In this document: piece after piece, positions 26,201 through 38,200 of the stretch | Position numbering within the stretch: position 1 is the stretch's first letter | How the letters are laid out: every line of letters starts with the position of its first letter | Assembly (NCBI RefSeq): GCF_949987515.2 | Contig: NC_082694.2 | Location: forward strand, 14,997,958-15,061,957 | Direction of reading: 5' to 3' | DNA: 64,000 nt | Source: Delphinus delphis | Taxonomy: Eukaryota > Chordata > Mammalia > Artiodactyla > Delphinidae | Notes under the pieces: model-generated | Told to the model about the DNA's origin: nothing | Databases searched by the model: none | What the model saw: only the letters and a program-made list of their open reading frames with translations | Translations under genes and position numbers: made by a program

Positions 26201-29200
26201 GGTGAGCCCCTGGTGTGTGATGCTGTCGAGGTTGCAGCCACATTTGGGACTCACTGACGTCTGATCCCTCAGTGGGTTTTGGGCTTGTGGAAGGTAGGGG
26301 CAGGGATTAGAGGGCTACGGAGTTGGACCGGGACTCGGTTTCCCAGACTGTTCCTTGGGAAGATTACGGGGCTTGGCTTTTGGGAGCTGAGCACTGCTGC
26401 TGCCAGCAGAAGGTTGATGGGGAAGGGGCTGCAGGGATCGTTCTGGATCATCACCTCCGCCCCTCCACCTTGCTGGGAAATTGAGCCTGGGGGCTGAAAT
26501 TGGGCCACTATTGGAATCTCTGGCTGTGACATGTGCAGGTGGTTAGCCTGCCCTTAAATGTGTAAACAGGGACCTCCAGGCCACCTAGACCTAGACTGTG
26601 TGCTGTGAGGTGCAGCCTACAGGGGCATCTCAGTCCTGCACCTGGGGTCCTTCCAGGCCCCACCTGACTTGAGGGTCTAAGACATGGATGGGAAAGAGGG
26701 AGCCTCACCACTGCCCTGGGAATGACAACCCATGCTCCCCTCCAGGGAAAGGAGAACAGCTCAGGGCCCGGCCCAGCGTCTGCCACATTCCAACCCTTTC
26801 AGGAATGGCCTCTCTACCCCCGGCCCCAGGATTGAAGAATGTGGCTTTTCTGTTGGAAGGGAGAGATTTTAACCCTAGCAGGGCTGGGGAGGTGGAGGCT
26901 TGGCCATGGGGGTGAGGTCTACCTCAGGTAGGGGAACCCTGTCCCTGTGCCAGGGGAGCTTAGCATGGAATCCCAAAAGGCCAGGCAGGAGGGGACCTCG
27001 GGGATCACTCAGTCTAATCCTCTGATTTTGCCAATGAAGAGACAAAGGCCCAGGGAAGGGAGCTGTCACCAGGGTTGCCTGCCGGTGGCATTCTCCTGTG
27101 GCCCCCTGACTCCTAGGCCAGGGCCTTCTCTCCACTCGCCTGCTGGCCGTCAGGTTTCCCTGAGCATCTACAGCTTCTGACCTCCTGGGCACCGTCGCAG
27201 AAATAGGGATGCGAAATGCAATTAGATATCGCCTCCACCCTCGGTCAGCTTCCCGGCTACGAAGCCTCAAATGAAAGCTGTCATTGGAAGAAAAAGGGCC
27301 CCAGTTCTCTGAAGCTCAGTGGGCAGAGCTAGAACCAGTGGGGTCCAGTTCCAAGGGGGTAGCCACTTACCAGCTGTGTGGCCCGGGCAAGCTGTTTATC
27401 CTCTCTGCACTGCAGATTCTTTATCGAAACACAGGGAATGACGAGCCCCATTTGTAGGGTTGTCGTGAGGATTCAACCAAAATAATCCATGTAAAGGTGC
27501 TTACGGTCATGCCTGGCACTCGAGGTCGTAGCTGCTGCCAGTTTTGTTCTTCTTGTTGATATCTAACTCACCTACGAAAGCACTTTATAATATGAAAGTA
27601 TCCGGGACAGAAATGGGCTGCCTTGTGAGATAGTGAGATTCCTGACATTGCAAGGGCCCAAACCAAAGTCAACTAGTCATATACCAAAGCTCTAGGGAGG
27701 GATTCCTGCTTTGGCTAGGAAGTGGGCCTAGGTGGCCCTACAGTCCCTTTCCCTCTTAGAGTCTATATTGTCATTATAGAGGTGAACGAAGCAGAGGAAG
27801 TAGGCTCAGAGAGGTCACACGCTGTGCCAAGGCCACACAGGACTGGAAGCCAGGCCTCCTGCCTACACCTGCCCTTGGCGGATGATTCGTGACAGCTTCA
27901 GAACTAGGAAGGAGAGAGGTTTGGTAGGATCTAAAAGGCGATGGATATATTACTCAGCCGTAAAAAGGAATGAAATTTTGCCATTTGTGACAACATGGAT
28001 GGACCTGACGGTATTATGCTTAGTGAAATAAGTCAGACAGAGAAAGACAAATACTGTATGTTTTCATTTATATGTGGAATCTACAAAATGAAACAAACAA
28101 ATGAATATAACGAAACAGAAACAGACTCAGAGATACTGCGAACAGACCGGTGGTTGCCAGAGGGGAGAGTGGTGGCCGGAAGGCGTAAAATGGGTGGAGA
28201 GGATTAAGAGCTACAAACTACCAGATATCAAATAGATGGGCTGCAAGGATGCAATGCACGGCACAGGAATATAGCCATCATGATTTATAGTGTCTGTGTA
28301 CGGAGTACGATCTATAAAAATATTGAATTACTGCATCTGTACACCTGAAACTAATATAATATTGTAAGTCATCTATACTTCAATACGGGAAGAAAAAAAA
28401 AAAAAAAGGCGATGGGAGGCGTCCCCTGGGCTTTGAACATCTTCCCAGACAGTCACTAGATGGAAGCGGATTTGGGCTGATTTGTTTGGTTCTGACCCTG
28501 CTGCCCTCCGTCCTCTGCTGTGCCCCGTGGGGCAGGGGCAGCGCTCTGGTTGCAGGTGTGCAGGCCAAGCGGGTGGAGTTTGCAGAGAACCAGAGAGCCT
28601 GCTGTGCTACCACACGACCTGCTCTCCTCACGGCCTGCCCTTGGCCGTGGCGCCTGTGACTTCAGGGGGCGGGCAAGGGAGGTGCTGACCTAGCAGGGAG
28701 GGCAGGGACCATTGGCCCTCGCCCTGGCTGTTCTGGGCCTAAAATAAAAGTCATCTCAGAAAGAAAGACCAGTGAAAGATGGCCCAGGGTCTGGGCGTGG
28801 GGCAAAAGCACCCAGATCAGAGGCTCTGGGGCTGTCGTAACCCCAGAGTGGAGGGTGCGGGTGCCTGGGAGGGAGTCAGCCGAAGGAGGCCGCACCCTCC
28901 CAGCACCCAGCCTCGGACGCCAGGCATGGTCGGGTCGGGGAAACGGCCCCCAGTCTGGGCTGAGTGACCCCGGGCCTGCGCAGAGACGGTAAATGCAACA
29001 CAGCGAGGCAGACGTCAACAAGCAGTTGCCACACTTGTTCCCTCTGGGCCTGGATTCAGTCAGAACCTTCCTCAGAATGATACCCCAGGCGGCTGCTATC
29101 AGAGGATTTGACCTTGGCACAGAAAACGAGCTCCGTTGCCTTCAGGTTTCCTCTGGAGAAGAGGCGCAAGAATCCCTACCCCTCCTACATCTTAGGCTTG

Positions 29201-32200
29201 TGAGGAGAGCAGTCACAAGGCACAGGGCTCATGTGCAAGCCCTGGCAGGTAGCACCTGTTGCGGGCGGGCTGGGAGAGGATGGGCAAGACGCGGTGGCTG
29301 CCCCCCCGCGGAGTTGTGTGCAGCGTTGGAAGCAACAGTTTCAATGTACATATAGGTAGAGTTTGAAAACACGAGGCCTAGTGAAAAAAGTACAAAACGG
29401 AACAAGATATTATATAACAATTTATGTAAAATAAAAATATAGGCCCATTGGTGTAAAATAACACTATGCAGTTTGCATCGCCCACCCTGCAGAATGGACT
29501 GGGAGGCGTTTTGTCAGACGCCATTTATTGAAAGTCTGGCACTGAACCCCAGGAAGGGTACAAGGGAGTTGAAAAAATGATCCTTGCCTTCCATGAACTT
29601 GGAGACAGCCTGTATTTAGTGAGCACCTACTGCATACCAAGGCCCAGATGTGCACCAAGACCAATGGACTGTGTAAGGTAGCAGCCAATTAGCTGTTTGA
29701 GCACTTTGAGGGTTCAGCGGTCAGTTTCCTGCAGGTCATTCTGAACTGGGAGACAGACAGAGGAAGGGCATCTGGGCAGGCACAGTTGGAGTTATTTCTC
29801 AGAGGAAACTTTGACGTCACCCTCTGCCTTCCCTTGGGCTGCTGGACACAAGGACTGAGCTCTGTGGGCCAGGCAAGGTCATCCTTGGGCTGCAGGACAC
29901 AAGGACTGAGCTCTGTGGGCCAGGCAAGGTCATCCTTGGGCTGCAGGACACAAGGACTGAGCTCCGTGGGCCAGGCAAGGTCATTTTCTAGCACCTGAGA
30001 GGAAGCTGGATCTGGAATGATCCCCTCCGCCACCTCGGTATCTCTACAGAGACCCACATTCCTGGGACCCCTGTATTGAACACACTGGGATCCCCACACC
30101 TCCCTGGGACCTCCCGGTTTGCCTGGGGGCTATCACTGATGGTGCCCCCATTCCCACAGTGTGTACCTGCTGCTTCACCTGCAGGACCTGGAAAGGTGAG
30201 TAGACAGCCAGCATCTCTGCAGCGTGCGGGACTCGCCTCGGGACGAGGCTCTAACCATGAGCTGGTGTCAGACCTGGGGGCTCCCTTTCAGCTGCAGGGT
30301 CTGGGGGGGTGGAGTCAGGAGGTTACCTCCTCCAAACAGCAAACATGTATTACCCTACAGCGAAGCCAGGCTAGACGTTTGGGAGCGGCTTAACTGGGTG
30401 GTCTGGCTCAGGGACTCTCAGGAGTTCCGGTCAGGATGTCGGCCAGGGCTGCAGCCATCTGAAGGCTTGACTGAAGATGGCTGTCTTGTGACTGTTGGCT
30501 GGAGGCCTCAGGTCCTCACCACGTGGGCCTCTCTGGGGCTGCCTGCGCATCCTTACGACATGGCAGCTGGCTTCACCCAGAGTGAGTGATGCAGGAGAGA
30601 GAGCGCAAGCGGGAAGCCACAGTACCTTTTAGGACCTGGTCAGAAGTCACACACCACCACTTCTGCCTTATTCTGTTTGCTGCAAGTGAGTCATTAAGTC
30701 CAGCCCACACTCAAGGGGAGGGGAATTCATCTCCACCTCTTGAAGGGAGGAGCGTCAAAGGATGTGTGGAGCTATTTTAAAACCATCCCAGGGTCATAGT
30801 TCCTTGTGCTCTGGGTGATGGTGACATAGGCACTTACCCAGCTCCTCTGAAGTGCTGGAGCCCCAGGGGTTTCGGTCCTTGTGCAGCCAAGGGAGCCCTG
30901 GTCCTGCTTTGCCACTTAACCAGCTGTGTAAGTATGTGCGAATCACCTAACCACCCTAAGCCTTGATTTGCTTCAAATAGAGAGAAAGATCCCCGCTTCC
31001 CCACTTCACTGTGCTGTTGTGAATATGTCTGTGAAAGGACTTTGTGAAGGGTGGTGATGGTGATTACTGTTAGAGCCAGGGGACCTCAGGGAGCCCGGCC
31101 GGCCCCTGCTGCCACCCTCCCTGGGTGTGGGTGATAGCTTAGCCACGTGGTTCTCTCCTGACCTGCTCCCGCGCTTTCCCTGACCTTAACTAGACACACG
31201 AGGGACCAGAAATGGTGCTGGGCTAACCCAGCCCCCTTGGCTCCCCCCGCACCAAGGAGGTGCCTTTGGCTCAGAAGGCGAGAGGGGCCGCCCCCGGCCT
31301 GCAGCTGCTGGCTGGTGTGAGGGGAGGAGAGAGGCACGTCTGGCGCCCTTGTTGCCTGTGCCCCCTGCCCCGGTGCCACTGAGACGTGGCCGCGCCTCCC
31401 ATATCAGTGGTGGGAGAAGGGTCCTGTTTTCCCTTTAGTTCTTCAGTTTTAAGACCTTTCAATGCTAAGGTTTTCAAAGGTCTGTAGAAGACATGGGGGT
31501 TTGGGAGGCCATAAACCTAACGAGAACAGATGGTCCAAGGAGTCCTGAGCAGGGCTGCGGAGACCAGCATCGTGCTGGAACGGAGGAGTGTATATATGCT
31601 CAGCAAGGATAAAAGAAACGGAGGGGCTGCACGCAGCTGCTTCCAGCGCTAGCGGCCAAGACTCGGGCCTGGTGGACGTACTAGTTTGTGGGAAACAACC
31701 ACAGCGTCCCGGGCAATTACGGTTATTTCTGTCTAGTCACCCTTTACAATTTTGAGTCTGTAAATTCCATGAGCCGTTCAGAACGCCTCTCCTTCCGGGA
31801 TCTTGTCACTTGGGGGACCGGGGAGAGGAGAGCTGCCTTCTCCTCCGTTCTTGCCTCGTGGGCCTGTTCCGTGCTGCTGTCTGCATGGGGAAGCCCTCGC
31901 CCTCCCCATGACCCCTGGTGGTTTCATAATCAGAGGCTGCCTTTCCAGTACGTTTAAATAGAATTACAGCGGATTGTGGGAACTGAGTAGAGTTGGGTCT
32001 TCCTGGGAGCTGCGGGGATGGGGGCTTCTTGGGGACTGGACAGCAGATGGGGCTCGGTGGAGGCCTCCGGCTGGGGTGGCCCTGCTCAGGGCTGTGATCT
32101 GGGAGCCTTTGCCCCAGCCCTGCCTTTTCTTGGCCCTCTTGACACCCAGGGCCCTGGAGTTCTTCCCCATCTCCCTAAGGTCTTCTTGCGAGGAAACAGC

Positions 32201-35200
32201 TAGTGATTTGTCCACCCCATTTCCCTCTGTGATGGTGGGAAAACCCCTTGGCTCTCCAGGCCTCAGTCTCCTCCTCTGTAAAGTGGGGGTGAGGTGGGGG
32301 TGGTTTGAGCTCGATGCCCCTGGGGGCCCTTCCAGCTCTGACCCGTTTTCTGTGGGTGAAGGGTGCTGAGTGTGAAGTGTCAGCAGACGGTGTCGGGGGA
32401 GGTTGGTCTCATGCCCGGGGCTGGGGCAGTGATGCTGGGAGAGAGGATTTCAGGGGGTCACAGACGCTTTGGTCGGAGGGGCCCTCCTGGTCCCCTGAAA
32501 TGATTTCCATCTGTGCGTCTCGGGCCCCAGGAGAACATTCTGCTCCATTCCCGCCCATCTGTTAATCGTTTCCTGTTGTCTCCTGCACATCTGTCTCTCT
32601 TTTTCTGTGCTTCTGTTATTCTCTCTCTCTCTCTCCCGCTCATACCTACCGCCCTTTCTCCCCTCTTTTCTCTCTACCTGCCTTAATGTTACATAGAGCT
32701 GAAAACTGAATTCTATTACTGCTTGAAATTAGTCATAGAGGTGGGGTTTTTTTTCCTTTTTTAAAAAAAAATCAAGTGTATGGGACATATAAAAAGCAGA
32801 GTCATCTCTTTATCCTCTCTATTAAAAGAAAGAGAGAATTGCATCTTTCTTGAGGGTGGCCCCGCGGCAGTTTATTTCCGCAGCAGCCGGAGCCGTCAGA
32901 GGTTTGGAGCGCGGGCAGAGAGTGAGCGTGTGTCCGTGTGTGTATACCTGTGTGTGTGCACGAACACTCACACGTGTGTGTGAGTTTCATCCCCAGAGGT
33001 CCTTCCCTAACAGAATATTCTCTTCTTTCTCCTCGGTGGCTGTCGGGGACGCTGATGTGAGTGTTCCAGATGGGCGTGCTCTCCTCCAGATGCCTTTGCT
33101 GACTTTCGTGAACGGCTCCCACTAACGTGTGCTGCGGGGGAGTGTTTGCTAACCCGGGGTGTTTGCTGCACTGGTGGGATGTTGGGGGGCCCGGGGCTCC
33201 TGCAGAAGGATCAGCTCGGCCTTGGAGGGCTGGGAGTTTCTCCCTCCCTGGCCTCTCCACGGAGAGAAGAGGTGCAGCTGCTTCCTAGCCTGCTGTAGAC
33301 ACGTTTGCTAATACAGAACGTCCGTCAAGGCCACACACTCACTCCCCTGCTGTGGAAAGTAAGGGCAACCCCTGTCCTTTCCTAGAGGCCGCGCAGCCTC
33401 GGGCACCATGGTCAGCTCTGCGGGCTCAAGGCCTTGGCTGCCGGTTCCTTGAGCTTTGGAGGTGGTTGTGGCCATGACCTTGCATGAGATGTTCCTCATA
33501 CAAGTTGTCTTCAGGAGCCGTCAGAGTATTAAGATGTGGGCAGCAGTACCCTTCTGGGTGAGAACCTGTTCAGTCACAAATTCTATTTGGATCTAGAGGG
33601 AGAGGAGTGCTGAGGCCCACCATCGAATTTTCCGCCCAGCCACTCACCTTCGTCCTGGTGCCCATCTTGGTGGGACCAGGTTCTGTGGGGTTTATATCTT
33701 CATTTATACGCCTCCCTGTTCCACAAAGGATTTCAGTCTGGTTGTGGAAATACAGATGATAAATTGGACCAACTAAGAAAAATGAAGCTTGAGAGAAAGG
33801 GAATAGGCAGGTAAGATGGAGTCAGAGTGAGAAGAAAAGTTTAAGTGCATGTCACAAAGTCACAGACTGTCCAAGATGCTGGGCTTCCTGGCAGCCAGTG
33901 CAAAGAGGGAAACGCAGTTCAGAGATTCAGTGTCCCAACACGGTAGCCAGCCGGAGGCTCAGAGGCTCAGCTTGTCCACAGTGGTTATTCTCACGGGTCC
34001 CGAGAGTCAGGCAGAACATTACAAACAACATTCTTGGCAAAGCCCCTCCGTGAACACAGTAAGCAGTAGGATTCTTCTCTTTTTAGCAGGTTCTCTCTGT
34101 GGCTTCCATCCGAAGCTACTTCCAGCCCCCAAGCTGCCCACACTAACCTCCTTTGTTCCCCACCTCTGCTGAGTCGAATGATTGTTTTCTACTCCTGCCT
34201 GGATATCTGGGTTCCCCTTGATCCGTCACTCCTAGTGGGCCAGTGGGTCACTTTTTTTCTACCCTTTAGTCCATGCTCAAGGATGCAGAGGAGAACAAAC
34301 TCGAAGCCATTTTTGTTTCAGTCCTGAGATAGTCGTTGTTGTTGTTGTTATTATTACTCTTATTATTTTGGTAACGTGTGGGTTCATGGCTCAGAATCCA
34401 GACCACGTGAGCAGGCGGAGTTGTTCGATGCCTGAGGATGTTTTGGTGACTCTGGGCTGCCCTCTGAACCCCAGAGTGATCGGTACAGAGAAAGCCCTGG
34501 CCCCGGATTTAGAGGGAACCACGTGTGCAGAGGCACAGACTCAAACCAGTCCCCTACCCGTTCTCAGGATGTGGGGTTCTGTGCTGGTGCGGACGGAGCT
34601 GGCCAGGCTGCTTCTGCAGTTTCTGGCCTGGCCTGAGAGCTTTCGGGCCTGGGCTGGCCTGTCTCTTTTTCCTCCTGTCAGGTGTCCAGAAGGAATGTCC
34701 TTGTGATAGGTGTCGAGCTCTGATTTGGGACAGGAGCCAAGCCCTCTGAGATGATGTCAGGTCTCCACCTTGGTTAGTGGACCAGCAGCCACTGTGGGTA
34801 CAACCCCGGGGTCAGGTGCTCCGAGGGGCCCAGGAGGATCAGCCATAGCTCAGGATGCTTTCTGTGGGGCTGAGGCAGTGAGACGGACGGACAGGAGAAC
34901 CAGGGTGCGGAGCACAAGCCATGTGGTACACATCCCAAGCCCCGCTGGGAGTAGAGAGGCAGGCAGGACCGGAGCATTCAGGGAGGGCTCCCTGGAGTTG
35001 CCAGCCTTCATGTTCCTTGGTCCTAAGGATGCAGCTGATTTGGCCAGGGGAAGGGACCAGAGGGAACCTAAACCCGGAGGAGACAGGCTGGGGGATGCAC
35101 TGGAGCAAAAAACGCAAAGGAAGTTTAATGATCTCGGGCTCTTACTCAGGTGCTGTCTGAGCAGGTTCTCCCAGCTTACGATTCAGCTTTGAAATCCGTG

Positions 35201-38200
35201 GTTAAGGCAGCTCTGCTCTCGTGCTGCCCCCTGCCGGCTATTAGGAGTATAGCAGCAATGACCCGGAAAGCGGCTCAAGATTAGGCTTCCGCTGTTAGTT
35301 TTACTAAGCCCACACCGGGTGCTGTTATTCCCCTTTTGGTAGAGAGAACACATTTGGTGGCTGAAAATGTTTTGGGGAGAAGTAGCAGGGTGTCCCAGAA
35401 AGAGCTCTGGTTTTTATCTGCAGGCCTTGGGGTGGTCGGACCAGGTGATCTGAGGGCCCCCTGGCTGTGCATTAAAAACAATATACGAAGCCTAGGAAGA
35501 TGTGTCTCTGGGTGTCAGATAAACTGGGTGTGGGCAGGAAGTATTTTACGTCTCGACTGAGATAGGACCACATGGCCAGATGACATGGAATATGCTCAGC
35601 ATTGAACATTGCAAAAATACCGTGCACTCAGTGACATGAGTCCATTCTGGTGCTCTCCCTGGGGATTAGTCACGGCAGACCAAAACAGGAGTCCTGCTGT
35701 CGTTTGGGAGGGGAAGATTGCTGCTAGATTCTCCTTCCACGAGGCTCCTCTGCTCCTCTAGGACTTGGCCTTTGAAATGAAAAATCTACATAGCTTTGCT
35801 GAAGGTTCTCTTTGAAGGCTTCCTGTCGCTTAAAGAATGCTTGGAGCTGAATGTGCAAGTGTAATGAAGGCACTGTCAGCATCGCTGGTTTGTATTATAG
35901 AAAACTGTGCTATTCCTCTCCAGAGGTCACTGCCACCATCTTTCCTAGAGATTCTTTCCCGGAGCATTCTTCTGGTATGGCCTCACAGCTCTAAGCTGCA
36001 GGGTTAGACATGTCTCAGTTAAGGCAGCGCTGTCCCCACCTCCCCTGGTAGCCTATCAGTAGATTCTGAAGCCTGTGCCCGTTCCCATGCACGGCGCCTG
36101 ACCAGTCTCACAGTTGCAATGATCCTGGATCCTCTGCAGTATCGCTGGAGGGTACCGGGGCCTCGGCTCTCCTAACCGGCCTGGCTTGCCGTGCTGTGTG
36201 CCTAACTTTGACCTTGCGTGCCCTTCTTCGCTCCTTTCTACACTGATCCCACCTCGCTGTACTTTGTCTCCTCTGCGTAGATTGTAAATGGACATTCAGT
36301 GGTTGAGGGGGATGTGAATGAGGGTGGTGTGAAGGCATGGGAGCCTCACCAGGTCCAAAACCCATTGGCGTTTTCCGATGATGATGAGGAAGACCTGCTG
36401 GATTTCATGTACAAGTATAAAGCGCCTCGAAGGACGGAGTTCCCCCTGGAGGTACACGGTGTTGGGGGCTGCGGGGTGGAGCGTGTGTTTGCACAAAGGG
36501 CTCTGCCCTGGAGAACTGGGGCTCCCGGGGGCAGCATCTCTTCGGGCACCCAACGCCTCCGGAGTGCCTGGAGCGGGGAGACCTCCCTGCATCAAACAGG
36601 CAGGACAAGCCACTAGGTAGCGTCCAGCTACTTGCCAAGGGGTAAAAAAGACCCTACTACTTTTATTTGGAAATAGGAGAGGTGAGATAGTGCCTAGGGA
36701 TTAAAAAAACAAACAAAAAACCCAACTACCAACCTAAGGTGATGTGTGAATGAAAAGCAACCAAATGAGTGTTTTGGAGAAGAAAAACTCAGAATGTGTC
36801 ATATGACAAGTCTTTATAAATAAAGCGTGTTCATCCCTGTATCTCCATGACACAGCGTAGTGCCTGGTACAGCACAGATGTTCATAAAATGTTATACAAG
36901 GGGCACAGCCCTTCAAAATGACCAAGACAATACACTTGATGTGTGTACTCTTGCCAGTTGTAGATGCAGATGGAGTTTTGGCAGCAGGAGGGCCAAGCCT
37001 AGAGCCTCAGGGCCTTGCTCTGTGCAGGGTCACCAGCCTTGGGCTCGGGTGCAGGGCCCGCAGAATCGGGGGACCCCAGAGTCTTCCTCTCTGTCCCGTC
37101 ACATCTCCCCCCCTTCCCCTTCCCCTGAACACTGCGGCCTGAGAGTCCATCTGAGGCAAGTTGGGAGTCCCCCTGCCCACAGAGCAGAGACCCTTGTGAG
37201 CCTCAGGTGAGGCAGTGCATGGAAAGGCTGACCTCCTTCCCGGAGGGCAGGGAAGGTGCCAGAACCATTCTAGGTCCTGAGGCTTTGTGCCTTTTTGCTT
37301 TTGTTTTTGTACAGCTGTGCAAGCTGCTTTACTGTTTATGGTTAATCTGCTTGAGGCAGATCCCTAAAAGAGGTTTCACCCATTCTTTTCTTACTATGTC
37401 CAGAGGTGGCTGGTAAACATTTCCTAGTCGCAGAGGTGTAGCGTGAGGACTCAGGATGTGGAAGGCCAGAGCCTTCCGTTCCTGCTTCTTTCTCTTCTGC
37501 CTCCCTTCCGTGTGCCCGCTGGGCACCAAGCTCCTTGCTGGGAAACGGTGGTGAACTCGGCCCTGCTCCCAGGAAGTCACAGTGTGGCAGGGGACACAGT
37601 GCACAGAGCAGGCACGCTCCCGCGTGGGCGCAAAGTCCTCTGACGCCCTGTCACGTGCTAAACAATGTGAGAACCAAGGAGCCGATCCTGGCTGTGAGTG
37701 GGCCACGCGGGTGGGGCTCAGGAGTGACTTTGGATGGAGAAGGGAGGAAGGACCTCTGGTCAGAAGGGATGGAGGTATGAAAGGGCAGTGTAGAAAACGA
37801 AGCTGAGTACAGAGAGTTGGGGCCCGTTGTGAACCCCCTTGAGTGCTATGCTAGAAAATAGTTCCCTTTTCTTTTATTGTGATAGTAACTTCCCCTGTGA
37901 TCTGTGTGTCCCATGGAAGGAGGGGTCCCTTGATAGCCATTTGTAGGGAAGATGAAGTGGAACCCTTCATACTTAAAGGCAGTGTTTCCTCTGTTGTGTG
38001 GTTTGCTGTGCATGAAGGGATTTCACCTCCAGAAAGAGGACTGGAAATTTGGTGATGGAAATTTGAAGCATGTACCAAGTAACACGAGGCTGGTTCCCAG
38101 GGAAGAGATGGGGAGGTCTTTCTGCTGAGTCACTTGGTAAGATCATTTTGCTCTCAAGGCAGAAACAAGATGTGTCATCCTTCTGTGTAGCCATTCACTT

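Noticed and set aside
29834..29986. CRISPR-like look of repeated units
   Set aside because: There are no spacers; the units are directly adjacent, and this is mammalian DNA.
29689..30099. Minus-strand open frame with 17-residue repeats
   Set aside because: The repeat is only the 51-bp tandem unit translated; no splice context or start supports a gene.
30160..30195. 36-bp exon-like segment between CACAG and GTGAGT
   Set aside because: It has no homology and would not repair the phase between exon 6 and the candidate exon.
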